This document shows positions 1-8,315 of a DNA stretch of 64,000 nt, in pieces. Both the position numbers and the translations under genes were made by a program. The stretch's first letter is position 1. Each line of letters begins with the position of its first letter. The notes under the pieces are model-generated. The model was not told the DNA's origin, did not search any database, and saw nothing but the letters and a program-made list of their open reading frames with translations. The stretch is taken from positions 50,721-114,720 of the forward strand of contig JANSYP010000010.1 of the NCBI GenBank assembly GCA_024742405.1, read 5' to 3'. The stretch is from Paracoccaceae bacterium. GTDB taxonomy: Bacteria > Pseudomonadota > Alphaproteobacteria > Rhodobacterales > Rhodobacteraceae.

Positions 1-780
1 GGTGTGATCCATTGCCCGGCCTTCCCCGGAACGCCACGCCATGACGGGCGCGATCCCGAGCAGATCTATGACGCGGCCCTGCGCGATGCCCTGGCCTATG
101 CCGAAGGCGGTGTCGATGGGCTGATCGTGGAAAACCACGGCGATATCCCGTTCCTGCGGCCCGGCGATATTGGACCCGAGACGGTGGCCTACATGACGGC
201 CGTGACCCGGCGCGTGTTGGACGAGGCGGGACTGCCCACGGGCATCAACATCCTGGCCAATGCGCCGATCCCGGCCTTTGCCGTGGCCGCGGCGAGCGGC
301 GCCAGCTTCATCCGCGTGAACCAGTGGGCCAACGCCTATGTCGCCAACGAAGGGTTGCTCGACGGTGACGCGGCGCGCGCCCTGCGCTACCGCAAGCAGA
401 TCGCGGCGGAGGGCGTCGCGGTCTTTGCCGACGCCCATGTCAAGCACGGCGCCCATGCCATCACCGCCGACCGCTCCGTCGAGGAGCTGACCCGCGATCT
501 GGAGTTCTTCGACGCCGACGTGGTCATCGCCACGGGCCAGCGCACCGGCGACGCTGTGACCGATGCGGAGCTGCAGACAGTGACAGGGGCGACGGGCCTG
601 CCGGTCATCGTGGGCTCCGGCGTCACGCAAGAGAATGTCGGGCGGATCCTGTCTCAGTCCCGCGGCGCCATCATCGGCTCTTCGTTGAAGGAGGGCGGCG
701 TCTGGTGGAACCCGGTGGAGACCGCGCGGGTCGCGCGCTTCATGGAGACCGTGCGCGAGGTCCGCGAGGCACATCCATGA
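1..780 (+). CDS. BtpA/SgcQ family TIM-barrel protein (5' partial)
   Basis: The frame is open to the left window edge, so the true start lies outside; what is visible begins at the conserved 'GVIHCPAFPGTP' N-terminal strand of the BtpA family. Further family signatures are 'VDGLIVENHGDIPF' near residue 40 and a C-terminal 'IVGSGVTQENV...IIGSSLKEGG' that resembles a phosphate-binding TIM-barrel loop. BtpA is known as a photosystem I biogenesis factor in cyanobacteria. In heterotrophic bacteria the family (SgcQ-like) usually sits near sugar or nucleoside transport genes and has no settled reaction. The next gene starts inside its stop codon (ATGA), so the two are probably cotranscribed. Family assignment is firm; biochemical role is unknown. 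Confidence 0.85.
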   Translation, partial: GVIHCPAFPGTPRHDGRDPEQIYDAALRDALAYAEGGVDGLIVENHGDIPFLRPGDIGPETVAYMTAVTRRVLDEAGLPTGINILANAPIPAFAVAAASGASFIRVNQWANAYVANEGLLDGDAARALRYRKQIAAEGVAVFADAHVKHGAHAITADRSVEELTRDLEFFDADVVIATGQRTGDAVTDAELQTVTGATGLPVIVGSGVTQENVGRILSQSRGAIIGSSLKEGGVWWNPVETARVARFMETVREVREAHP

Positions 781-1055
781 GGCGTCTGGGTGCTGCGTGC
801 GCTCTGGCTCTGGCTGCTGCGGCACCGGTCTGGGGCGATGCAGACTCTGCGGATCTTCAGGCTTGTGCGGCGAGCCTGAAGCGCAGCCTTGAGGTGATGG
901 AGGCCGCGCCGCTGCTGAAGGAAGAGGTGGCCACGGGGTTGATGTGGCTCCGCCTTGATGCCGAAACGGCGCTCGAGGCGGGCGATGCGCCGGGCTGTCT
1001 GGAGCGGGCGCGGACCGTGGAGAGCATCCTCGGCCTCGCCCCCGCCAAGGGCTAG
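777..1055 (+). CDS. small secreted helical protein, unknown function
   Basis: The ATG overlaps the stop of the upstream BtpA-family gene (ATGA), which fixes the start and suggests translational coupling. The 92-residue product has a clear Sec signal peptide (MRRLGAACALALAAAAPVWG) followed by about 70 residues predicted to be mostly helical, with two cysteines (in 'QACAAS' and 'PGCLE') that could form a disulfide. I do not recognise a family. It probably acts in the periplasm. A strong hairpin begins at its stop codon, consistent with the end of a transcription unit. Confidence 0.7.
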   Translation: MRRLGAACALALAAAAPVWGDADSADLQACAASLKRSLEVMEAAPLLKEEVATGLMWLRLDAETALEAGDAPGCLERARTVESILGLAPAKG

Positions 1056-1076
1056 GGGCGCCTTACGCAGCGCCCC
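1055..1076. terminator. hairpin between convergent genes
   Basis: A perfect 7-bp GC stem (GGGGCGC / GCGCCCC) with an 8-nt loop lies right at the stop of the small secreted protein and ahead of the convergent end of the permease gene. There is no T-run on either side, so it is a plausible but not classical bidirectional terminator. Confidence 0.45.
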
Positions 1077-1112
1077 TCGGGATGCGCGGGGTCCCGAACC
1101 GGCCCGCCGGTC

Positions 1113-2642
1113 CTAGGTGGCCTTGTCGCTCTTGCCCGCCACGATCCGGTCGAGGATCAGCGCACAGAAGAGGATCGCGAGACCCGCAAGGATACCCTGC
1201 CCGGCGGCCGCATATTGCAGCGCCTCCAGCACGTCCTCGCCCAGCCCCTTGGCACCAATGAGCGACGCGACCACCACCATTGCCAGCGACAGCAGGATCG
1301 TCTGGTTCACGCCGGCCATGATCGTCTTCGCCGCCAGCGGCAGGTCGACGCGCCAGAGCAGGTAGCGCGGCGTCGCGCCAAAGGCCATAGCGGCCTCGCG
1401 CACGGCGCCAGGCACCTGCTGCAGCCCGAGCACCGTGAAGCGGATCACAGGCGGGCTGCCGAAGATCATGGTGGCCACGACGCCCGCGGGCTTGCCCGAG
1501 CCGATGAAGGCGACCACGGGGATCAGATAGACGAAGGATGGCATCGACTGCATGAAATCAAGGATGGGGCGGACCACGGCAAAGACCTTTGGCCGCCGCG
1601 CGCAATAGATCCCCAGCGGGATGCCGAAGCTGATCGAAATCAGCGCCGCGGCCCCGAGCAGTGCCACGGTCGTCATCGCCTTTTCCCAGAAGTCGAGCAG
1701 GCCCAGATAGGCCAGCGCCGCACCGGTGAAAATCGCGACCCGGGGGCCCGCCGACAGGTAGGCCAGCATGACGATGACCAGCGCCACGACGGGCCAGGGG
1801 GTCTGGACCAGCACCACCTCGATCGCGTCGAGCAGCGTCCGCATGCCGTAGGTGATGCTGTCAAAGAACCCGCGCCCGACATCCTTGGTCCAGTCGAACG
1901 CCGCCTGCACCCCGTCGCCGACATTCAGCCGCCAGTTGCGGTTGGTCGGAAACTCGTTGAGCAGTGCGAAGGCATCGGGCTGGGCGAACTTTACCATCGA
2001 CAGGATGCCCGTGACGGCAAAGAGCCCGCAGGCCACCATCAGCCGCTGGGGCGACCAGCCATGGGCCACGCTGCGGTCCGACCGCCAGCGCGCGAACTGG
2101 CCCTCGAGCGTCCAGTTGGCGAGCGCCGCCGCGGCGAACTTGAACAGCAGCAGCAGGCCGAGACCGAAGGCAAGAAAGCCAAGGCCGGTCGCGTCGGCCT
2201 GGGCTGCAGCTGCCTGGGCATCAGCAAGCGCGGTTTCCAGCGAGGCCGCAGCGCGCTGCAGCGCATCGAGCGAGCCGGATCCGGAGGATTCCGCGGCCGC
2301 GATCTGCTGGCGGCGCAATTCCAGCGTCTCGGCGATGCTCGCCGCACGCTCGCGCTGTTCGCGCCCGAGATCGCCGAAGAGCCCCTTGCCGATCTGAATG
2401 AGCGCGAAGGTCTCCAGAATCATGAAGCCCAGAAACCAGTTCCAGAGCCCCCGTGCGCCGAACCAGACCGGGCCGAGCAGACCCGCGGCCATGTTCAGGG
2501 TGAAACGGTAACCCGGCGCCTCCATCACATAGGCGAAGACCTTGCGGTAATAGTCTGCGCTGCGGCCGACGAAATCATCGACCAGCGCGTCGAGCCGTTC
2601 TGCCGTTTCGGGGCGGATTGTGACTTGGCTGTCGTCTTTCAT
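1113..2642 (-). CDS. proW: glycine betaine/proline ABC transporter permease, ProW-like with long N-terminal extension
   Basis: Inner-membrane permease of a betaine/proline-type importer. The C-terminal half (about residues 290-505) is a standard BPD_transp_1 permease with the EAA-type loop 'EAAMAFGATPRYLLWRVDLPLA'. At 509 residues it is much longer than a usual ProW. The first ~250 residues add extra membrane segments flanking a charged, Ala/Gln-rich stretch (about 95-150, 'LRRQQIAAAESS...') that looks like a coiled coil. The start overlaps the stop of the ATPase gene by 4 bp. It is the last gene of the gcvT-like/proX/proV/proW operon. The importer class is secure; glycine betaine is inferred from the partner proteins. 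Confidence 0.9.
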   Translation of the reverse strand: MKDDSQVTIRPETAERLDALVDDFVGRSADYYRKVFAYVMEAPGYRFTLNMAAGLLGPVWFGARGLWNWFLGFMILETFALIQIGKGLFGDLGREQRERAASIAETLELRRQQIAAAESSGSGSLDALQRAAASLETALADAQAAAAQADATGLGFLAFGLGLLLLFKFAAAALANWTLEGQFARWRSDRSVAHGWSPQRLMVACGLFAVTGILSMVKFAQPDAFALLNEFPTNRNWRLNVGDGVQAAFDWTKDVGRGFFDSITYGMRTLLDAIEVVLVQTPWPVVALVIVMLAYLSAGPRVAIFTGAALAYLGLLDFWEKAMTTVALLGAAALISISFGIPLGIYCARRPKVFAVVRPILDFMQSMPSFVYLIPVVAFIGSGKPAGVVATMIFGSPPVIRFTVLGLQQVPGAVREAAMAFGATPRYLLWRVDLPLAAKTIMAGVNQTILLSLAMVVVASLIGAKGLGEDVLEALQYAAAGQGILAGLAILFCALILDRIVAGKSDKAT

Positions 2643-3688
2643 GCCTGGCTCTCCTGAATCGCGCGGATCAGTCCGACCCTGTTGATGACGCCCACGGTCT
2701 TGCCGTCGTCGACCACCGCGACGACGCCGTGCCCGTCGGTGGCCAGCGACATCAGATCGCTCAGATCCATCTCGGGATGCGCCTCATGGACATCCTCAGG
2801 GACCGATCCGTGCTTCGCTTCGAACTCGTCCACCGGCTTCATCACCGAATGGGCAAAGATCATCTTGAGCTTGGAGATCCCGGCCACGAAATCGGCGACA
2901 TACTCGTCCGCGGGGTTGAGTATGATCTCTTCCGGCGTGCCGATCTGGACGATCCGCCCGTCCTTCATGATGGCAATGCGGTTGCCGATGCGGATCGCCT
3001 CATCAAGGTCGTGGGTGATGAACATCGTGGTCTTCTTGAGCGTCTGGCTGAGCGCCATGAACTGGTCCTGAAGCTGCTTGCGGATCAGCGGATCGAGCGC
3101 CGAGAAGGGCTCGTCCATCAGCAGGATCTCGGGGTCCGCCGCAATCGCGCGGGCCAGCCCGACGCGCTGCTGCATGCCGCCGGACAACTCGTGGGCGTAT
3201 TTGTCCTCCCAGCCGGTCAGATCGACCAGGGACAGCACGCGGTCGGCCTCCTCCCAGCGGCGCGCCTTGCCGGTGCCGCGGATCTCCAGCGGCATTGCGA
3301 CGTTGTCGCGCACGGTCCGGTGCGGCATCAGCCCGAAATTCTGGAACACCATCGCCACGCGGCGATTGCGCAGGTCGCGCAGGCCCTCCGCGTCCAGTTT
3401 CATCACGTCATCGTCGCCGATCAGGATCTGGCCCGCCGTAGGCTCCAGCAATCGGTTCACATGGCGCACCAGGGTCGATTTGCCGGACCCCGAAAGGCCC
3501 ATGACGCAAAAGAGCTCGCCCGCCTCGATCTGAAAGGTCGCGTCCGCCACGCCGACGACGCAGCCAAAGCGCGACAGCACCTCCGGCTTTCCCAGCCCCT
3601 CGGCATGGATCGCGGCGAGCGCTTCGTCCGCGCGTTCCCCGAAGACCTTCCAGACGCCCCTCGCGTCGATCGCTATCTCTTGACCCAT
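2639..3688 (-). CDS. proV: glycine betaine/proline ABC transporter ATP-binding protein with CBS domain
   Basis: ATPase energising the ProW permease. Walker A is 'GLSGSGKSTL', the signature is 'ELSGGMQQRVGLARA', and Walker B 'ILLMDEPFSALD' is followed by the switch 'ITHDLDEA'. The long insertion before Walker A ('FGERADEALAAIHAEGLGK') is typical of the ProV/OpuAA subfamily. After the nucleotide-binding domain there is one recognisable CBS-type segment ('GVVAVVDDGKTVGVINRVGLI'), which in OpuA-type importers senses ionic strength. At 349 residues it is slightly shorter than E. coli ProV. The stop overlaps the permease start (ATGA), so subunit synthesis is probably coupled. Confidence 0.93.
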   Translation of the reverse strand: MGQEIAIDARGVWKVFGERADEALAAIHAEGLGKPEVLSRFGCVVGVADATFQIEAGELFCVMGLSGSGKSTLVRHVNRLLEPTAGQILIGDDDVMKLDAEGLRDLRNRRVAMVFQNFGLMPHRTVRDNVAMPLEIRGTGKARRWEEADRVLSLVDLTGWEDKYAHELSGGMQQRVGLARAIAADPEILLMDEPFSALDPLIRKQLQDQFMALSQTLKKTTMFITHDLDEAIRIGNRIAIMKDGRIVQIGTPEEIILNPADEYVADFVAGISKLKMIFAHSVMKPVDEFEAKHGSVPEDVHEAHPEMDLSDLMSLATDGHGVVAVVDDGKTVGVINRVGLIRAIQESQA

Positions 3689-3749
3689 GGTGCCCCCGCA
3701 TCCGTTCTGGAGAAATGCCCCGCGCCGGCGTGGCGCGGGGACCGTGGCA

Positions 3750-4718
3750 TCAGTTCAGTCCGAGCCAGCCATCGATCGTGTCGCTGTTCTCGGCGATCCA
3801 GTCGCCGACCACCGTGTCGATCTCGTTGCCTTGCACGACCACCTCATAGGTCAGGCCCGACAGCGTATCGGCATCCATGTCGATATTCGCCAGGAAGGAA
3901 GCCGCGGCCGCGTTGCGGTCCTCGAGCGACTTCGAGTAGGCCACCTTGACGGTTTTGACCTCGTCGCCGGTGAAGACGCTGGATTTGTTGAACCAGTCGG
4001 CGTCCTCGTCCGGCGTGACCATGGCGTACTGGGCCGGATCGTAGTCGGGCTCTTCGATCATCGTGACGTCGTAGAGCGCGTGGACGTAGTGCGGCTCATA
4101 GCAATAGAACACCACGCCCTCCTTGCGGTCGACCGCATCCTTGAGCCGGGCGTAGAAGACCGTTTCGTCCTCGGTCGTGGGCTCCAGGAACGTATCGATC
4201 CCGTAGTCGCGCACCTTGACCTGATGCACGCTGGTCGAGGCCCATCCCGGCGCGCCGACCCAGATCTCGCCCATGCCGTTGCCGTCGCTGTCGAACAGCG
4301 TCTGGGCGTCGGGCGTGCCGAGATCGAAGACCGACCGGATATTATGCTCTTCGGCCATGTAGGTCGGAGTGCAAAAGCCCGTGCGGCCCTCGTAGAACCC
4401 TTCGGACAGCGCGACCGTGCCCTTTTGATCGACATATTCATCGACAAAGGATTGCTGGTTCGGCAGCCAGACGTCGGGATGCACGTCGATATCGCCGCGC
4501 CCGCCATCCATGGCAGCAAAGATCACCGCATTCGCGCCCGGGGCATAGTCAACCTGCCCGCCGAGCCGTGTTTCGATCACTTGGCCGATCAGGTTCGCCA
4601 TGATCTTCGCCCCGGGCCAGCTCGGCTCGCCCACCATGACCTTGTCTTGTGCCGAGGCGGACGGTGCTGCGGCCGCCAGGATCATCGCCGACAGAGCGGC
4701 GGCTCCGATGGTCTTCAT
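3750..4718 (-). CDS. proX: glycine betaine/proline ABC transporter substrate-binding protein
   Basis: Periplasmic binding protein of the importer, OpuAC/ProX-type fold. A Sec signal peptide (MKTIGAAALSAMILAAAAPSASA) is followed by a mature domain with the family pattern 'GDIDVHPDVWLPNQ' and aromatic-rich segments ('APGWAS', 'FYCYEPHYV') of the kind that form the cation-pi cage for quaternary amines. The ATG is preceded by a good ribosome site (GGAGAG). The gene sits about 50 nt after the GcvT-like gene and 60 nt before proV, so all four genes read as one operon. The exact ligand (glycine betaine, proline betaine, choline or carnitine) cannot be told from sequence. Confidence 0.9.
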   Translation of the reverse strand: MKTIGAAALSAMILAAAAPSASAQDKVMVGEPSWPGAKIMANLIGQVIETRLGGQVDYAPGANAVIFAAMDGGRGDIDVHPDVWLPNQQSFVDEYVDQKGTVALSEGFYEGRTGFCTPTYMAEEHNIRSVFDLGTPDAQTLFDSDGNGMGEIWVGAPGWASTSVHQVKVRDYGIDTFLEPTTEDETVFYARLKDAVDRKEGVVFYCYEPHYVHALYDVTMIEEPDYDPAQYAMVTPDEDADWFNKSSVFTGDEVKTVKVAYSKSLEDRNAAAASFLANIDMDADTLSGLTYEVVVQGNEIDTVVGDWIAENSDTIDGWLGLN

Positions 4719-4768
4719 GTTGCTCTCTCCTGTTGCTCTCGGTTCTTTGGTTTGGGGACCCGCGCCGC

Positions 4769-7093
4769 TCAGGCGCGCGTCCGCTCGCGTTTGGGATCGA
4801 TGAAAGGCACCGAAGCGACGGTGGCGCTGAGCCGCTTCATCCGTCCGTCCATGCGCCCGACATCCAGGGCCGTTCCGTCAGTGGCGTGTTCCACCGCGAT
4901 CCGTGCCATGGCGATGCCGCATTCCAGACTGGGCGACCGGGTGGCCGAGGTCACGACGCCGACCTGCCGCTCGCCCGCCAGTACGGGGGCGCCGTGGGGC
5001 GGAACGTCGTCGCCTGCCATCAGCAGGCCCTTGAGCAGCCGTCGGGGATCGCGGGCATTGCGCTCCAGCGCGGCGCGGCCGACGAAGGCGTCCTTGCGCA
5101 TGTCCACGGCAAAACCGAGGCCCGCCTCGAACGCATCGACGCCGGGGGCGAACTCATGGCCCGCCGCGGCCAGCCCGGCCTCGATCCGGATGGTTTCCAG
5201 CGCGTCGGTGCCCATGGGTGTGATGCCCAGATCCGCGCCCGCCGCCATCACCGCATCCCAGACCTCCAGCGCGTCGGACTTCGCACAGAAAAGCTCATAG
5301 CCGAGCTCGCCCGTATAACCCGAACGCGACAGCATGAAGGGCCGCCCGTCGCGATCATGGAGCCGCGCCATGGTCACGCCGAACCATTTCACATGCTCCA
5401 GCGCCGGTACGCCGGGATGGGTGTGGACGATCCGTGCCAGCAGCTCGCGCGACCGCGGCCCCTGCAGCGCAAGGTTCGGGAGCGCGCTGCCCATGGCCGT
5501 GATGCGGACCTGCAGGCCCGCGGCCTCGGCCAGGGCACCCAGCTGCCGCGCGCTCGCCTCGCTGCCGCAGCACCAGCGGAAGAGATGCTCGCCCAGCCGG
5601 AATAGCGTACCGTCGTCGATCACCTCGCCCTGCTCGTCGCACATCAGCGCATAGGTGCCGCGCCAGACCGCGAGCCTCGCGATGTCCCGCGTCATCGCCT
5701 GTTGCAGCAGCCGTTCCGCGTCCGGGCCGACAATGTCGTATTTGCGCAGCCCGCTCATGTCCTGCAGCGTCACCGCGTTGCGGCAGGCCCAGTATTCGCC
5801 GAGCGTTCCCACCTCGGGAAAGGTCACCGCCGCCCAGAGGTCGCGAGCTGGCGCGAATTGCTGTGTCAGGGTTTCCAGCCGGGGGTGAAAGGCGGAGTCC
5901 TCGCTGATGGCCACCGGCGCATCCTCTCTCTCGCGATAGGCAACGGCGCGGCGCACCCGCGTCTTGGGCCCGTAGATCCGGACATGGATATCGGTCGGGT
6001 TCCAGCCATTGATCGGATCGATATCGTCCGGGCAGGCGGTGGAGACACAGACCAAGTCGTCGAGCGCCCGCATCGCCACATAGTCGCCCGGGCGCGACCA
6101 GGCCTCTTCGACCTGGATGCGGTTGTCGGCCCGGTCGATCCAGGAGTTGAAGAAGAAATTGATCGCGGGCCAGGCCGCCCGTGCCCTGACACCGTAGTCG
6201 GCCATCTCAGCACTGATATTGTCCGAACAGTTCACATGGCCCGGAAAGCCGCGTTCCTCGTAGCCGCGCGCGGTGCAGGCCAGCGCGAACGTGTCGTGGC
6301 GCCCCACCGTGTCCTGCACCAGCGACAGCATCGGGCGCATGTCGCTGTCGACGAACTTGTCGAAGAGCCCGGGCCGGGGATAGGCGCCGCCGACGACCGT
6401 CCGGGTCACGGTGCTGTCGATCATCTGCTCCAGCCCCTGGTCCAGGCCGGCGCTGCGAAAGGCCATGAAGTCGGAGCATTGCTGCCCCTCGGCGTCGATG
6501 ATCTGGACGACCTCACCCTTGCGCAGCCGGTAGGCTCGTGCCGTCGCGCGGGAGACGGTGAATTCCTCGCGCATGGGGCCGAGCGGCGGCGGCAGGCTTA
6601 GCGTGCTCACACGGGCGGGTTGATGGACGACCTCCACTGGTGCCGAGGCTGCTCCGCAGACGAGATCGCCGGGGACCGCGCCCGACAGCAACCAGACGTC
6701 GCAGGGGGTGGCCGCCTTCAGCACCAGGATCTCGGCCTCCGGGTCGAGCCGCGCCACCGGGGGATCGCGGTCCGATGTGCCGCCCTGACCCGCGATCCAG
6801 CCCCGCATCGGGGTCGTGTCCGTCACCGTCGGGTCGCGCTGCGCCGCGCCGGTCAGGCCGAGTGCGCCGAGCGCATCCGCGCCGCGATCGTCAAACGCCG
6901 CGATCCAGACCGGCGGCCCCATGGGCAGTCCGCGCACCGAGATCACGTCGCCTGCAGCCAGCCGGACCTGGCGTGCACCCCGCGGCGGCAGAGGCAGGGC
7001 GGTCGGAGCCGCTCCGGGAAATCCCGGAAATGCCCGCGCACCAGTCGCGGACTCGATATTGCTGAATTGCCGGATCAAACCGGGTGAAAACAT
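4769..7093 (-). CDS. DUF1989 / aminomethyltransferase (GcvT-like) fusion protein
   Basis: A two-domain cytosolic enzyme of about 774 residues. After an N-terminal stretch of ~175 residues comes a DUF1989 (urea-carboxylase-associated) domain, roughly residues 175-375, with 'GHVNCSDNISAEM' and 'NSWIDRADNRIQVEE'. A complete GcvT/folate-binding aminomethyltransferase domain runs from ~390 to the end ('LQDMSGLRKYDIVGPDAERLLQ', 'SRSGYTGELGYELF', 'ALETIRIEAGL'). GcvT-like enzymes pass one-carbon units to tetrahydrofolate, as in dimethylglycine or sarcosine breakdown. I chose ATG 7093, with AGGGG 8 nt upstream, over an upstream TTG at 7117. It leads the proXVW operon, pointing to betaine-type catabolism coupled to uptake; the actual substrate is inference. 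Confidence 0.85.
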   Translation of the reverse strand: MFSPGLIRQFSNIESATGARAFPGFPGAAPTALPLPPRGARQVRLAAGDVISVRGLPMGPPVWIAAFDDRGADALGALGLTGAAQRDPTVTDTTPMRGWIAGQGGTSDRDPPVARLDPEAEILVLKAATPCDVWLLSGAVPGDLVCGAASAPVEVVHQPARVSTLSLPPPLGPMREEFTVSRATARAYRLRKGEVVQIIDAEGQQCSDFMAFRSAGLDQGLEQMIDSTVTRTVVGGAYPRPGLFDKFVDSDMRPMLSLVQDTVGRHDTFALACTARGYEERGFPGHVNCSDNISAEMADYGVRARAAWPAINFFFNSWIDRADNRIQVEEAWSRPGDYVAMRALDDLVCVSTACPDDIDPINGWNPTDIHVRIYGPKTRVRRAVAYREREDAPVAISEDSAFHPRLETLTQQFAPARDLWAAVTFPEVGTLGEYWACRNAVTLQDMSGLRKYDIVGPDAERLLQQAMTRDIARLAVWRGTYALMCDEQGEVIDDGTLFRLGEHLFRWCCGSEASARQLGALAEAAGLQVRITAMGSALPNLALQGPRSRELLARIVHTHPGVPALEHVKWFGVTMARLHDRDGRPFMLSRSGYTGELGYELFCAKSDALEVWDAVMAAGADLGITPMGTDALETIRIEAGLAAAGHEFAPGVDAFEAGLGFAVDMRKDAFVGRAALERNARDPRRLLKGLLMAGDDVPPHGAPVLAGERQVGVVTSATRSPSLECGIAMARIAVEHATDGTALDVGRMDGRMKRLSATVASVPFIDPKRERTRA

Positions 7094-7117
7094 CGCTTCG
7101 GCCCCTGCGAATCGCAA

Positions 7118-7131
7118 TGTAACTAGTTACA
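7118..7131. promoter_or_regulatory. perfect palindromic operator, LacI-family type
   Basis: TGTAACTAGTTACA is a perfect 14-bp palindrome, 25 nt upstream of the GcvT-like gene start and about 78 nt upstream of the divergent LacI-family gene. Half-sites TGTAAC/GTTACA around a 2-bp centre match the usual LacI-family operator pattern. The adjacent regulator is the obvious binder, so autoregulation and control of the betaine operon are both likely. Confidence 0.75.
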
Positions 7132-7208
7132 AAGAGTCTCGCGGCGGCTTTGACCTGTCAATGATTGATGCGGTAAGGCTGGCAGATGCGAGCAAAAGGG
7201 CATGGTGT

Positions 7209-8228
7209 TTGACGCAAAAAGTGACACGCAAGAGGCGCGCGACGCTGCGCGACGTTGCTCAGGCCGCGGAGGTTTCGGTTGCCACGGTATCGCGGGTGCT
7301 GAATGCCCCGGCCACGGTCTCGCCGATCACGCGGGAGCGTGTGGAGGGGGCCATCGACAATCTGCGGTTCATGCGCAGTCCGGCCGCCCGCGCGATCAAT
7401 TCCGGCCGCACCCGCGCCGTCGCGGCGCTGGTCCCGACTCTCGATCACGCGATCTTCGCGCGCTTTCTGGGCGCGATGGAAACCCGGCTGGGCGAGCTCG
7501 GCCTGTCGCTGCTGGTCGCCACAACCGGTGGAGACCCGGATCTTGAGGAGCGTAAGGCCTGGGGGCTGGTGGAGATCGGGGCCGAAGGGCTGATCGTCTC
7601 CGGTGTCTCCCACAGCACCGGGCTCGACCGTCTCGCCGACCGCCATGACCTGCCGATCGTTGCGACCTCCTTTTTCGACCCCGACGCCACAATGCCGACC
7701 ATCGGCTATGACAATCGGGCCGTGGCGCGGACCGCGCTCGATCATCTGACCGCTCTCGGCCACCGGCGGATCGGCGTTATCCACGGGCCGCTGGAGGGCA
7801 ATGACCGCACCCAGGCGCGGCTCGATGCGCTGAAGGCGTCGTCTGATCGCGCCCAACTGAGCTTTCATGCGGGTGATCTCGGGGTCGGGGGCGGCTGCCG
7901 TGCCACCGCCGCGGCGCTCGCACTGCCGGACCGTCCCACAGCACTGCTCTGCCTGTCGGACGTGATCGCCCTCGGCGCGATGTTCGAACTACAGCGCGCA
8001 GGTCTCGGCATACCCGGTGACATGTCGGTGATCGGTATCGACGATCTCTCCTGGTCCAAACACAGTGCGCCCGGTCTGACATCGGTCAGCCTGCCGGTCT
8101 CCGAGATGGGGGCCGAGGCCGCCGCGGCCCTGGCCTCCTGGATCGAAACGCAGGAACGGCCCGACCACCGCATCCTCTCCCACCTGCTGGTTCCGCGCGG
8201 CTCCACCGGCCCGCCCTCCGGGGTGTGA
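7209..8228 (+). CDS. LacI family transcriptional regulator
   Basis: Ligand-responsive repressor. The N-terminal helix-turn-helix is classical ('TLRDVAQAAEVSVATVSRVLN') with hinge 'SPAARAINSGRT', followed by a periplasmic-binding-protein-like effector domain ('VAALVPTLDHAIFARFLGAM' through 'MSVIGIDDLSWSKHSAPGLTSV'). Length from TTG 7209 is 339 residues, normal for the family. That start has AAAAGGG 8 nt upstream; GTG 7221 is a close alternative that also keeps the whole HTH. The gene is divergent from the GcvT-like/proXVW operon with a palindromic operator between them, so it most likely represses that operon. The inducer is unknown. Confidence 0.9.
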   Translation: MTQKVTRKRRATLRDVAQAAEVSVATVSRVLNAPATVSPITRERVEGAIDNLRFMRSPAARAINSGRTRAVAALVPTLDHAIFARFLGAMETRLGELGLSLLVATTGGDPDLEERKAWGLVEIGAEGLIVSGVSHSTGLDRLADRHDLPIVATSFFDPDATMPTIGYDNRAVARTALDHLTALGHRRIGVIHGPLEGNDRTQARLDALKASSDRAQLSFHAGDLGVGGGCRATAAALALPDRPTALLCLSDVIALGAMFELQRAGLGIPGDMSVIGIDDLSWSKHSAPGLTSVSLPVSEMGAEAAAALASWIETQERPDHRILSHLLVPRGSTGPPSGV

Positions 8229-8315
8229 CGGCATGCGCACCTGCGCCTGTCGGCTTGGCCTTGTTCCATCCCGGCGGGAAAGCTAGGTCACAGGGAAACC
8301 ACGCGGAGGGCGCTC

